Of a DNA stretch of 64,000 nt, positions 20,371 through 31,117 are shown one piece after another. The stretch comes from Diplonema papillatum. Taxonomy: Eukaryota > Euglenozoa > Diplonemea > Diplonemida > Diplonemidae. The stretch covers positions 62,001 through 126,000 of the forward strand of contig JAPJBO010000637.1 in assembly GCA_030068145.1 (NCBI GenBank), read 5' to 3'. The notes under the pieces were generated by a model. It had not been told where the DNA came from. It searched no databases and worked only from the letters and a program-made list of their open reading frames with translations. The position numbers and the translations under genes are program-made. Numbering within the stretch: position 1 is the first letter of the stretch; each line of letters begins with the position of its first letter.

Positions 20371-20732
20371 GTTATCTTGATTGTGGCGCGAGTATTCAAT
20401 GGGCGGCACCATTGCAGGCCACAGTGGAGACGGATTCCGCGTCAGCAGAATTGGCGGCCCTTCCAAGTACCGAGTCAGACATTCGCACCCCATGCTTGCT
20501 TGCTTCCGCGAAGGGTCCTTGCGGCTGTTGCCGCTTCCGCGTCTTCTTCCATCTCCCTTTCCCTCATGCTTGGAGTGCTGATCGCTCGAGTCCAACAGGT
20601 TTCCCGAAAGCAGAACCCCGACACACTAGCCACAGTACATAGGCACACCCGTCTACTACACTACAAAGAGAACCCTTTCGACGGTGGTCACGCGGAAGCT
20701 TTAAAAGAGGCCCCCCCCCCCCCCCCCCCCCC

Positions 20733-20793
20733 GGTGCAACCATGCATGCGAAGCAGTGCTTTGCCTACACATTAGACTAATATTTTCTCCCCG
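20733..20793 (+). repeat. Introner-like repeat, copy 5 (truncated)
   Basis: Right part only: CATGCATGCGAAGCAGTGC, then TTAGACTAATATTTTCTCCC. It follows a run of more than 20 C. A possible acceptor (CTCACACAG) ends about 10 bp later. Confidence 0.65.
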
Positions 20794-20804
20794 GCTCACA
20801 CAGC

Positions 20805-21149
20805 ACGAAGTATATTTGCGAAATCAATCAGAAGCTAAAACACAAGGCTTGCCCGATCTCGCATCTACTGTACGATGCCAAAATAGATGCTCTATTCTTC
20901 TTGTTCTTCTTAGCACTCCCAACCAGGCGGGGGAGGCCAGACCGTATCGGGCGCCGCTGTCAAAGGAAAAGGGAGGTAGGGTGACACCACAGGCAATATG
21001 TTGGTCCTCGCGAGCAACAACCACTGCAGTCCGGCGCAGATCGTGAAGGCCCTGGCCCTCATCAACACCCGTCTCTCCACGAAGCTCAGCAAGCTCGCCA
21101 TCCAAACGCATCACTACATCGACCTGAAAAATGGCGCATCGGAGCTGGT
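20805..21149 (+). CDS. Candidate exons, function unknown
   Basis: Directly after an introner-like repeat and an ACACAG acceptor, one frame reads TKYICEINQKLKHKACPISH and continues LLYDAKIDALFF. A second stretch (20998-21149, after CCACAG) reads SPAQIVKALALINTRLSTKL and ends KNGASEL before a GTACCA donor. Both look protein-like and are helix-prone. Neither is recognised and their joining was not established. Confidence 0.3.
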
Positions 21150-21195
21150 ACCAATTTCTTTTAGCTTCGGCTACACAACCTTCTGATTCCTTGTG

Positions 21196-21198
<3 letters not shown>

Positions 21199-21233
<35 letters not shown>

Positions 21234-21295
21234 ACTTTCGTGAAGGGAGGCACCACGTTACAACAGGTCCGTAACACACACACACACACCCACAC
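21199..21295. repeat. (AC)n microsatellites
   Basis: About 17 AC dinucleotides at 21199-21231 and a shorter AC run near 21277-21289. The second lies less than 100 bp before the RNase H fragment and may mark its truncated 5' side. Confidence 0.9.
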
Positions 21296-21388
21296 TGGAA
21301 AAACGCAAACGGCCGACGTACTGCTAGCTCCACGACTCTGCTCCAGCCTGCCCGTGGTGCAAGATGTAGCACGGCTTCCGGCGCAGGA

Positions 21389-22093
21389 CTTCTGGCGAGC
21401 CTGGAACTCCTCCAGCAGGCACGAACCGAACAAGGAGCGCGTTGCGTAGTCCGAGGCGACTCGGCCCTCGCGGTGGGCCAGGTGACAGGGCAGACGGGCT
21501 GCTCGGAGCAGCTAAGGCCAATGCTCACCCGGGCAAAAGCGCTCCTATGTGAGATCCAACGACGGATGCAGGTAGTTGTGCAACATGTTCGACGGGAGTG
21601 CAACAGCGATGCTGACGCGTTGAGTAACGCGGCGATGGACGTGGTGCAGCGGAACCGCCCACCCCGGCGGGTACAGATGCAGCTGCTGCAACAAGTACAG
21701 ACATCACTTCTGGGAAAGGCACTGAGCCTCATAGAGCTGGGGAGCGCCTACACAAAAGTGGCGAAGCAGCCGTGGCACTTTGGGTTCGACGCGCCAACGA
21801 CGGTCCTAACATCGCTTGGAGGAACGGTTGTGCGGGGAATATCGTGCAGGGCGAAGATCTCGCAAGCTGCCGAGGATGTCATCCTGAGGATCCGTGAGCA
21901 CGTGCAGAGCCGCCCTCCCTCAACGGAGGATACGCCGCTTTTCCCGCAGCACCTAGCATGGGCCGCGACGTACCAACCAGAGGAGGTGTACCCCATGGGA
22001 TGGTCGCGAGCATGGGCCGGCCGGGCGAGACCGCAAAAGCCTGAGGATCCCCGCGGAGAGCGAAAACGAAGGGAGGCACCGGAACCCGGTTAG
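21389..22093 (+). mobile_element. Retroelement fragment with RNase H domain
   Basis: A frame open before the first conventional start reads LLASLELLQQARTEQGARC, then VVRGDSALAVGQVTG, and further on HVRRECNSDADALSNAAMD. This is the layout of a cellular/plant-type RNase H: the helix bearing the catalytic Glu is degraded, the GDS strand holds the third acidic residue, and N-x-x-AD-L-N-x-A-M-D is the end of the domain. It differs from the RNase H of the 35969 element (TDSSS and GNDEAD). The C-terminal 130 codons are unrecognised. The 5' part (reverse transcriptase) is absent. Confidence 0.55.
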
Positions 22094-24121
22094 ACCGCTA
22101 AACGCGGAAGGCCTGCACGAACGGCCGATAGGGCGAGCAACGAGGAAGACGAGCGAGCGACGCAGCGAACGGAGCCCGCGACCAAAAACCGAACACTGCC
22201 AACTCCATGAACAGGAGCAGCGCCGAGAGAGTCGAAACGAAGGGTCGCGCGGCCTCAGGCGCCACCCGGGCTCGCAGGAGACACCGGGCCCCCACCAGCG
22301 GCCGGGGGGGGCATCGGCCGTAATCTAGAAGGGAACCATGCGTGGACACACTCTCGCTAAGGGGGGCGCCACGTTAAAATGAGTCCGCGACACACCCACA
22401 CTGGGGTAGCAGTCGACAGCATTGCAGAATGCTGGGCTGCATGTGGTGCGAGCGAGTCTCGGAACAGGACTCAAAACTGTGACCCAGGTGGCGACTGCCC
22501 ATGACGGGTGCTTGCATCACAGCTAGTCAGACCAAGCTCTCTCTGTGCTTGACACATACTCGGGTGAGATGTGCCGCCTGTGCAAAGACACGCCAGCTGT
22601 TGCAGGCCGAAACCCCCGTGCAGCTGCCCGCAACAGATGACAAAAAAAGGAAGTCTTGCGCCGAGTGCCGGATGGAGAAGCTGGCAACCTCCACGCTCAA
22701 TGCGTCCACCGAAGGATCCCGCCCCACCCACCCTTCGGCGAGGGGTCACAGAACCCAAACGCAGCGTGTCGGAAATTCAATGCCTGGTGAAAGCGACAAG
22801 TGGGCCATACTTTGATTCAGCTGTTACCCACTTAGAGCCCTGGACACACACATACACATCGACAACTTTGTCAACGAGGCTACCGTTCCGACAGCTCGTG
22901 GTCACTGCTCTGACGTGAGGAAAGTAGCAGCCTGGGCTATACTCATGGCTTCCGATGCTTTTGGGCTCAAATTTAATTCACATGCGGAACGTGCGGAAAA
23001 GATCCAAAAAAAAACTTTTCCGAGTTTCATGCAGGAGGGGTACAAGCTCCAGAAAAGGGTTCAGGGTGTAGTCTGGTAGGGAGGCTGCCCCCAACTTGCC
23101 ATATTTGGGTCGCCAAGTCCACATCAGCATCACTTTGCGGGCTTCGTGGTTTTGTGCAGTTGGCTTGGTGCCACGGGATCTATCCGCTTGTTGCGGACCT
23201 CCTGCAAGAACACGAAGGAAAAAGTGCGTAGTTGTTTACAATGCATACTTGTTTTCCGGTAAGGAGTGGGCAGGACGTTTCAAAGGGGGAAAAGAGGAAC
23301 AAAGCACATGATTGCTTCTTAGAAAATAGTAGGTGGGACGATCTTGATTAGAGTGAAAGTTCGTAAGTAAGTTAATATCACACTGCTCGATGGTCGCTTC
23401 ACACTGCCGCACATCAACCTGCTCATCCTCCTTGGCTGTCAGCTTATTGAAGGCGTCCGCGGCCAGGCATATTAGTATTGCCTCACAGGTTGATTAGCCA
23501 AGCCAAAAGACACATCTCAGGAGAAAAGAATCGGGGCAGGTTGACTTTTACATAAGCCCTGCTCACAGTCCATGATCGCAAGCTGGGACCGGTGCAGGAA
23601 CAAACATATGTGTTGGTTTGGCGGGACACAGTGGTCTACAAGGCGAAATGAGAGCAAGATTTCGTACAAGAACCTCAAGAACGTCCACTTTTGCTTTTGT
23701 GTGTGCTAATGGCCCACGCAATCAGTCGATGGATTGTTGCCCGACTCGGATGTAGGACGGACCCACCCTTCGGTCCAAGGTCTGGACGGAATTCCCGACT
23801 GTGACAAACCAATGATAGTAGGTGGCTGACATGCGGAAACACAAGCGGAAAACACGTGCGGAAACACGTACGGAATTCCGCACGTACGGAAAATCACAAT
23901 TTTATTCACGTGCGGAATTCCGTACGTTCCGCATGCGGAACGCAAGGCCTGGCTATACTCCGCGACGTGGGTTACCCATTCATGAATTCTACACACAAAC
24001 ACACATCCAGACACACCCACGTACCCACACACATGAATTATCCTCATCACTCGTCGCATCCTCGGGCATCACTTTTCGCCTCATCATCCAACGCTCTTCA
24101 CCCGTCACAACCTTCCAACAG
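22094..24121. other. No supported gene; palindromic cluster
   Basis: No exon of the missing PFAS N-terminus could be recognised here. At 23821-23945 the text TGCGGAA is repeated many times in both orientations (for example ACGGAATTCCGCACGTACGG and GTGCGGAATTCCGTACG). A related copy near 22981-23000 reads ATGCGGAACGTGCGGAAA. Confidence 0.45.
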
Positions 24122-27100
24122 TCAACCGAAGACCTCGTGGCAGTTAGCGCTTGCCTAGACTACGGATACGGCGCGTGCAATGCTGAAGGGCTTCCGTGGA
24201 CGCTGACTGTGCTTCCCCGACCGGGCACCATCACGCCGTGGAGCAGCAAGGCGACCGAAATCCTGGCGCTGTGCCTGCACCCGTCGCCGATCCAGCGTAT
24301 CGAGCACGGCACCGTGTGGAAGTTCGAAAGGGAGCTGAGCAAGGACGAAGTGGCGCAAATAGGCGACATTCTGTACGACCGCATGACGCAGATCATGGTG
24401 CGGCCGGAGACGCCGGTCACTGCGGACATCTTGTTCCACCACGAGAAGCCGAGGCTGCTGGGATCGGTTCCCTTGAACAAGGAGAGTCTTGAAGGAGTTA
24501 ACGCAAAGCTCGGTATGCGCGGCGCCCGGCAGCGCAACATTTTCCGCGCTCAACGAAACTCAACCCTCAGCAGCTGAACACGTTGAATACTCTCGACGTT
24601 GAATACACTCGGCAACTATGCACCTGCTCAGTTCGAACAAGTAGCACTTGAGTATAACTTACCGAAGCTCAAAACTCTGCTCGGGACTCAAGAGGCTGAA
24701 GCCCAGTTGAACACGTTGATTACACTCGACACGACAGCTAGACACCTGCTCAATCTGGACAACGGACAGCAACAGTCACACAACTTACTACCGAACACAA
24801 CTTACCCAAACTCAAGATTCAAACCTCTGGACTCGAAACTCAATAATCAACCCTCGACAACTGAACGCGTTTCATACACTCGACAACGAGACATCTACTC
24901 AACCTTAACAGCAACATTCACACCAAAATTCAAGACGCAAAACTCCGGACTCGGGACTCAAGTGCTGAGGCTCACGAGCTGAACGCGTTGAATTCACTCG
25001 ACAAACTTGCTCAACCTGAACAACTGAACATATGCACTCCAACACTCAACTCCCAACTACCGAGCGCGCTGCAATTTAACAATCACAACAGGACTGGCCC
25101 TTCAAGCAGATGAAATTGAGTACATTCTCGCATCGTGGCCGCGTGACCCAACGGACGTTGAGCTGATGATGTTCGCGCAGGTGAACTCCGAGCACTGCAG
25201 GCACAAGATCTTCAACGCGAGCTGGACCCTCGACGGCAAGGAAGCCGAGCACTCGCTCTTCCAAATGATCAAGAACACGTACAAGTGCAACCCGGAGGGA
25301 GTCCTCTCTGCCTACTCCGACAACGCCGCCGTGCTCAAAGGTGTGCACATCTGTCTTTCACTGTGTCCCGCGCCCGTATGCGTGGTGAAATCCAGCCGGA
25401 CACGACCTCCGCGGGTAAGGTAAGTGAACTCCAAACTAAGCCGCGAATTGCTTTACCGTGGTGAAAAATATCCGTCAGCGTGGGTCTTGAATTCACAGCA
25501 AACATTGTAAAATTGTATACAACGTATTTTTTTGAGGTATACCCATATCGCACGCTGGGAGGCGCGCCCAGGCACCGAACCCGGGTCTACCTGCCCACTT
25601 TGCGTCCACATGAAACAGCTGGCTTCTTGCCGGACTCCACTTCCGTGGGAAAGTGGGCTCCAAACTAAGCCGCGATTTGCTTTAACCGGGGGAAAATAGT
25701 ATACAGCTAAAAAGGAACGTTGACAGCGGTTTAACCTGAACGCGTACAGGTCAAATCGCACAAACAAATATCTGATATCGCCAATATCGCCAATATCGCC
25801 AATATCGCCAATATCGCCAATATCGCCAATATCGCCAATATCGCAAATATCGCAAATATCGCAAATATCGCAAACATCTCATACCGCAAACATCTCATCC
25901 ATCCACAAATATCTCATATCGCAAACATCCCATACCGCAAACATCTCATACATCCGCAAATATCTCATATCGCAAATATCTCATACCGCAAACATCTCAT
26001 ACATCCGCAAATATCTCATCGCAAATATCTCGTATCGCAAACATCTCATGCCGCAAACATCTCATACCGCAAACATCTCATACATCCGCAAATACCGTAA
26101 ACGGAAATAAGTTGGACCGGACAAAATGGTCCAACTCACCTATTTCGGGCTCTCGCGGTCCAACTTTTGTCCGGTCCAACTATTTTCGGGGGGTCCTGTG
26201 CACTTAGTGAAATTTCGCGGCTGACCACTGACCAACACTGGCTTCACTTCCTTAGTTTGCAAGTCGCGCATGAGCCCGCCGCCAGGAGTTCTAGAACACT
26301 GCGCGGCACAACCCGCAGTGTCCCATCCGTCTGCCCCTTTGCTTTGGTAGAGTGCAAACGCAAAAATGTAGAGTGAAAACTAAGTGGATCGAGGTTGGCT
26401 GACACTGAAGGGTGGAGCTGCTTATGTTGCGTAGGTCGGCTGAGTCAGGATAGTGGCGGAGGTGGGTGTCGTCGTTTATCGTCAGGACGTGGTCTGATGT
26501 AGCTGTTTCGTCACACCCGGGCACTCTACATTTGACCTTCGTACCGTAGGGCATGATGCCTCGGCGTACGATGGCCTGCAACAAGTCAGTTGTGCCATGT
26601 AACTTTCGTAGTTTTGTGAAAGTCTGTGCGCGCATACAGCTCGGTGGCGTTACTTCTGATAGACGTTTCCGCACCTCGTGGTCGCGTAAACGCTCGGCAC
26701 AGCGCCGAATGAAGCGCCCGGATTCTTCCATCTGTGCTTACCTGTCGTCCTCCGGACCGTTTGACATGGATTTTTTTTTTTCAACCCCGCCTAAGCAGGG
26801 AAGTAGCTTGGGCTCTGGGCCCCACGTAAAATCCTACCAAATGTTGTACAGAGCGCTTTTCAGGGTCCTCGGGGCACTTTGTGTGTGTGGAGCTCAGACT
26901 GACACTGTGTTGGGGGGTGTTCGGACAAAATGCGGCGCGTGCAGGTGGGTTTTGCTCATGGAAGGTAGCAACACAGCAAGAATTGCTAACCGCTTTGTAG
27001 CCCACAGAGACTGTGGCAACTTTGATGTGAGCTAACTTATAGTTGTCGCTACTGTCCACCACAGAGGCTGTCCTTCGGGAAGCAAAAGAACCATGCGAAG

Positions 27101-30100
27101 AAGGCGAGTGCCGCTTAGCGGTTTTCTGCGACAGCAGGGCGGCTAACACTACACACGTCAAGACCAGCGCCGCAGGCGCGGAAAAATTGATATTGCCGCT
27201 TTGTAGTCCACAGGGACTGCGGCAAAGTTGATGCGAGTCAAGTGCGCACTTATGCACTCTGCAGGGTGCTCCTCTTTGTGGTTGTCACTACTGCCCACCA
27301 CAGAGAGCAGCAGTCTTCTTGGCAACACGACACGAAACATGTGTATTACACAAGCCAAAAATGCCAGCGCCGCAGGCGCGGAAAATTTGCCAAGCTATTG
27401 GGCCAGTATTGCCCAAAATTGAGGGTGTACGTTGCTAGACCCATGATCCAGAGGTCGTACTGTAGCATCATCCCCACCCACTGCACTGCCTACAACACAC
27501 CCACCACCACCACTGCCCACCGCACCACCCACCCACTGCACTACCTCCACGACCTCCCACCACATGACCACCCACTACCGCCGCCCCCCCACGACACCAC
27601 CGGCCGCTGGCTATAACTATAGTTTTTTTTTTTTTTTTGGATGTTGTATGGGGTTAACATTGGGTATATGAAGCTACTTCTCTGCGCCTAAGTGAAAACG
27701 TGCCTGGGCGGAAATATGTTGGACCGGACAAAATGGTCCAACTGTTTTGGTCGTCGCGCGGTCCAACTTTTGTCCGGTCCAACATATTTCCGGTCCAACA
27801 TATTTCCGGTCCAACTTATTTCCGTTTACGGTATCTCATATCGTAAATATCTCGTATCGCAAACATCTCATGCCGCAAACATCTCATACCGCAAATATCT
27901 CATATCGCAAATATCTCATATCGCAAACATCTCATACCGCAAACATCTCATACTCATATCGCAAATATCTCGTATCGCAACATCTCATACTCATACCGCA
28001 AACATCTCATACCGCAAATATCTCATATCGAAAATATCTCATATCGCAAATATCTCATATCGCAAACATCTCGTACATCCGCAAATATCTCATATCGCAA
28101 ACGTCTCATACATCCGCAAATATCTCATGTCGCAAATATCTCATATCGCAAACATCTCATACCGCAAACATCTCATACATCCGCAAATATCTCATATCGC
28201 AAATATCTCGTATCGCAAATATCTTGTATCGCAAACATCTCATACCGCAAAATATCTCACATCGCAAACATCTCGTGTCGCAAACATCTCATACATCCGC
28301 AAATATCTCATATCGCAAACATCTCATACCGCAAACATCTCATACATCCGCAAATATCTCATATCGCAAATTCTCACATCGCACGCGGGGAGGCGCGCCG
28401 AGGCACCAAACCAACACAGGGCACACGGCCATGCGGTTCTTCCCGGATCCAGCGTCGAAAGAGTACGGCGCCGTGGAGGAGCCGATCCACATCGTGTGCA
28501 AGGTCGAGACGCACAACCACCCTACGGCCGTGTCGCCGTTCCCGGGCGCTGCGACAGGGGTCGGCGGCGAGATCCGCGACGAGGGCGCGACCGGCATCGG
28601 CGGGAAGCCGAAGGCGGGGCTCACCGGCTTCTCCGTCTCGCACCTGCTGCTGCCCGGCGCGGAGCAGCCGTGGGAAGACCGCACTATCGGCAAGCCGAAC
28701 CGCATCGCCTCCGCGCTGCAGATCATGCTCGACGCGCCCATCGGCGGGGCTCGCTTCAACAACGAGTTCGGTCGTCCGAACGTTTGCGGCTACTTCCGGT
28801 GTGTGACGATAGTTAGTTGGTTCACTGTGAATAATAGAGGGGGGGGGAAAGAAAAAAAAACCACTCGAGTTTTCTTGTTTTCTTTGGCCAGGAGCGCCGG
28901 GGAACAATATTCTTTGTAGCCACGTGCTGTGTGTGAGGAAACTGAACCGCCCAAGTAGGACCTTCTGATCATGATCATTTGCCACCTTGAAACCGCGTCC
29001 AGGGGTTGGGTAAGGGTACGTGCGGTCAGTCCAACAATGTAGGCCTGGACAGTGAGCCAACCAACACCATACTGCAGATCATGCCACTGCCACACGTTGA
29101 CATGTCCGTGCTTCACATGGATCCCCAACTCAAGACATACCAGGTGAAAAAGGAACTACGTGGGTGCAACAGAGCAACAGTTTGGACAAGATAGCGAAAG
29201 GGCGAAGGCTTATCTTGCTTTCCCTCCGTTCCCGAAACCCGCATACCCACCACTTCATGTGGCCAGCACTGAGTTTTGTAAAGTGCAAGTGCCATGAAGG
29301 CAGGCGAGCACTTGTTAATCATTGAGTTCTGTAAAGTGCAAGTGCCATCAAGGCAGGCGAGCACTTGTTAAGCATTGAGTTCTGTAAAGTGCAAGTGCCA
29401 TGAAGGCAGGCGAGCACTTGTTACGCATTGAGTTCTGTAAAGTGCAAGTGCCATGAAGGCAGGCGAGCACTTGTTAAGCATTGAGTTCTGTAAAGTGCAA
29501 GTGCCATCAAGGCAGGCGAGCACTTCATGTGGCCAGCAGAAAGATGAACAACTTCGTGGCTTCGCCTTTTGCTCCAAGCATGGAGCGACGGACCCAACCA
29601 GACGAGTGGGTAATTATTATGGTAGCAAACGCGGTTGTCAATTAATTAGCTCAAAACAAAAAGAGACGGTCAACCGGAGCCTCACAAATTAGGTGAAACC
29701 ATGAACAACAGTCTATCATCGAAATTGTGCGCGTCTTCAGCAGACGGCCCCAGAATGCCATCCAGGTCCCTGGGGTCCCACGGGTTAGTCCTACCGTCGG
29801 TGCTTTTTCATGGTAACAAGCTTGCTTGTATGTATCAAAAAGTGTCGGATGGCAGCGTGCTGTGCTGAATCACCCAAAACAGGGTTTACACACGTACGCA
29901 CAAACAGAAAATATGCCGGCTGTGCGTACCCTAGAACAAATGGACCTACCGAACGTAGATTGGGATACCTACTATATCCGGCGAGCAGGCCGTCTGCTGT
30001 GGGACGAAGACAATGCGTTTTTGCCCCAGCACGGCAACAGCTTTTCGGTTTTGAAGATATGGCCCCGCCTGGCGCCAATAAGGGCTATCGTGTAGCAAGA

Positions 30101-30546
30101 CTTGTGCACCCCAACCAACAGGTCGTTCTTGCAAGACGTTGGCGGACAGGTGAAAGGGTACCACAAGCCGATCATGCTGGCCGGCGGTCTCGGGAACATT
30201 CGGGACCAGCACTTGTTCAAGAAGAAGGTGGGCCCCGGCTGCCACATCGTGGTGCTCGGAGGCCCGGCGATGCTGATCGGCCTCGGCGGGGGTGCCGCCA
30301 GCTCGATGGCGCAGGGCGCCTCCGCCGAAGACGTCGACTTCGCCTCCGTGCAGAGGGACAACGCTGAGCTGGAGAGACGGTGCCAAGAGGTCATCGACCG
30401 GTGCTGGGAGCTCGGCGACCACAACCCGATCTTGTGCATCCACGACGTCGGTGCCGGCGGCCTCAGCAACGCCATTCCCGAAGTCCTCCACGACTCCGGC
30501 AACGGCGGTATCATCCACCTCCGAAAGGTGCCGAACACGGAGCCTG
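24122..30546 (+). CDS. PFAS: Phosphoribosylformylglycinamidine synthase, N-terminal part in four exons
   Basis: Exons 24122-24512, 25092-25340, 28420-28798 and 30122-30546 join in phase with GT donors and CAG acceptors (CAACAG, CAACAG, ACACAG, CAACAG). They encode about 481 residues. The enzyme converts FGAR to FGAM with glutamine and ATP in purine synthesis. Landmarks are [16 protein letters not shown] (about 24213), the linker NSEHCRHK (25183-25206), VETHNHPTA (about 28503), [25 protein letters not shown] (30289) and [10 protein letters not shown] (30441-30470). The order matches the long single-chain PurL/Ade6 form of roughly 1300 residues, and [10 protein letters not shown] is the fungal/proteobacterial variant. 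The first 50-60 residues (the PurS-like start) and everything after EPG are missing. After the last donor (30547) come a 130-bp intron-like repeat and a duplicated exon piece; no continuation (the expected LEIW region, second synthase half and glutaminase) was found to 64 kb. The gene may have a very long intron or may be broken here. Confidence 0.85.
24590..25080. repeat. Degenerate A/C-rich repeats in PFAS intron
   Basis: Loose repeats of ACTCGACAACTGAAC and GTTGAATACACTCGAC fill most of the 579-bp intron between PFAS exons 1 and 2 as numbered here. No coding. Confidence 0.65.
25777..26092. repeat. ATATCGC satellite, left part
   Basis: It starts as a 9-bp repeat (AATATCGCC, about nine copies, 25777-25862). 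It then changes to a 15-16 bp unit of the form CATATCGCAAATATCT with AACATCTCATACATCCG variants. It lies in the PFAS intron and is cut by the transposon at 26095. Confidence 0.9.
26095..27831. mobile_element. 1.74-kb TIR transposon with TA duplication
   Basis: The left end begins CCGTAAACGGAAATAAGTTG and the right end is its reverse complement, ending CTTATTTCCGTTTACGG. TA flanks both sides (26093-26094, 27832-27833), and the same satellite lies on either side, so the insertion split one array. Near both ends the text TTGGACCGGAC and GTCCGGTCCAAC forms inner inverted repeats, with extra copies at the right end. No transposase was recognised, so it is probably non-autonomous. It carries a minus-strand fragment at 26291-26731. 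Confidence 0.8.
26291..26731 (-). pseudogene. Possible C-terminal fragment of a non-LTR retroelement ORF
   Basis: A 146-codon frame contains [20 protein letters not shown] and [20 protein letters not shown] Cys-x4-Cys followed by an Asp-His pair after a helical basic stretch is common at the C-terminal end of non-LTR retrotransposon proteins. The reverse transcriptase is absent and the family is not certain. Confidence 0.3.
27834..28375. repeat. ATATCGC satellite, right part
   Basis: Continuation of the 25777-26092 array after the transposon, with units of the form CATATCGCAAATATCT and CATACCGCAAACATCT. It ends about 45 bp before the acceptor of the third PFAS exon. The long open frames read across it are artefacts of the repeat. 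Confidence 0.9.
28915..29035. repeat. Dispersed repeat R3, copy b (PFAS intron)
   Basis: Matches 17565-17690: GAGGAAACTGAACCGCCCAA, TAGGACCTTCTGATC, ATTTGCCACCTTGAAACC, GTCCAGGGGTTGGG and GTGCGGTCA. No termini were recognised. Confidence 0.75.
29262..29532. repeat. 53-bp tandem repeat, five units
   Basis: The unit contains GTAAAGTGCAAGTGCCAT, GAAGGCAGGCGAGCACTTGT and TGAGTTCTG at exact 53-bp spacing. The array is bracketed by the direct text CACTTCATGTGGCCAGCA (about 29252 and 29522), so it looks like a flanked expansion within the PFAS intron. Confidence 0.9.
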
Positions 30547-30676
30547 GTATTAAGTTCCCTCCTTTTTCAATACAACATCTTCTCCGAAGAAGACCTGATG
30601 CTAGCATGATTCATGCATATACGAGGCAGCGTTCTGTCTGAACATTATAATTAAACATTTTTCCCCTTTCACGTAG
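30547..30676 (+). repeat. Introner-like repeat, copy 6: a complete 130-bp GT-AG unit
   Basis: Starts at the PFAS donor (GTATTAAGTTCCCTCC) and contains the core AGAAGACCTGATGCTAGCAT, then AATTAAACATTTTTCCCC. It ends CACGTAG exactly before a second copy of the PFAS exon sequence. Here the repeat and an intron-sized unit coincide. Confidence 0.75.
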
Positions 30677-30747
30677 TCCCAAAGTCCTCCACGACTCCGG
30701 CAACGGCGGTATCATCCACCTCCGAAAGGTGCCGAACACCGAGCCTG
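30677..30747 (+). pseudogene. Duplicated 3' end of the last visible PFAS exon
   Basis: Matches 30476-30546 almost base for base (CAAAGTCCTCCACGACTCC and onward to CCGAGCCTG). If spliced after the preceding 130-bp unit, its frame would be shifted and would not repeat HDSGNGG in phase. It is therefore a decayed or non-productive duplicate exon. Confidence 0.8.
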
Positions 30748-30880
30748 GTATTTAGTCCCCTCCTTTTTCAATACAACATCTTCTTCGAAGCAGACTTGAT
30801 GCTAGCGTGAATCATGCAGGAAGCAGTGTTCTCTCTGAACATTGGACTACTATTTTCCCCCTTCCACTTCGTGAAAGCAG
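30748..30880 (+). repeat. Introner-like repeat, copy 7
   Basis: Follows the duplicated exon piece as copy 6 follows the original: it starts GTATTTAGTCCCCTCC, has the core AGCAGACTTGATGCTAGCGT, then CTACTATTTTCCCCC, and ends GAAAGCAG. Copies 6 and 7 plus the exon piece form a 201-bp tandem unit. Confidence 0.75.
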
Positions 30881-30945
30881 TGCCCCGTGGGGTTCGTTAT
30901 GAGCCACAACCCAGACCCAGACCCCCTTCTTTATCTTCTTCTTCT

Positions 30946-31117
30946 TTATGACGAAGGAAGGATGCGACAATCATTGGAACCAGAAAGTTGTGATAGCACC
31001 GGAACAGGACTGACGACCCCCCCGTCTTTTCTGTTTAACATCTTCGTTCAAGAAGACTCGGTGCTAGCATCAAGCATGAGAAGCAATGTCCTGCCCACAT
31101 TAAACTAAGATTTTTTG
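30946..31117 (+). repeat. Introner-like repeat, copy 8 with upstream part
   Basis: CGAAGGAAGGATGCGAC, TGTGATAGCACCGGAACAGG, then the core AGAAGACTCGGTGCTAGCAT and TTAAACTAAGATTTTTTG. It combines both blocks of the longer unit seen at 10200-10578. Confidence 0.7.

Noticed and set aside
27692..28919. Two + strand ORFs with repeated SYRKYLISQ
   Set aside because: They are read through the ATATCGC satellite into the PFAS exon; only the part from 28420 is coding.
24122..30546. Bacterial origin or contamination because PFAS resembles bacterial PurL
   Set aside because: GT-AG introns in correct phase, satellites and retroelements show eukaryotic DNA; fungi and other eukaryotes have this form.
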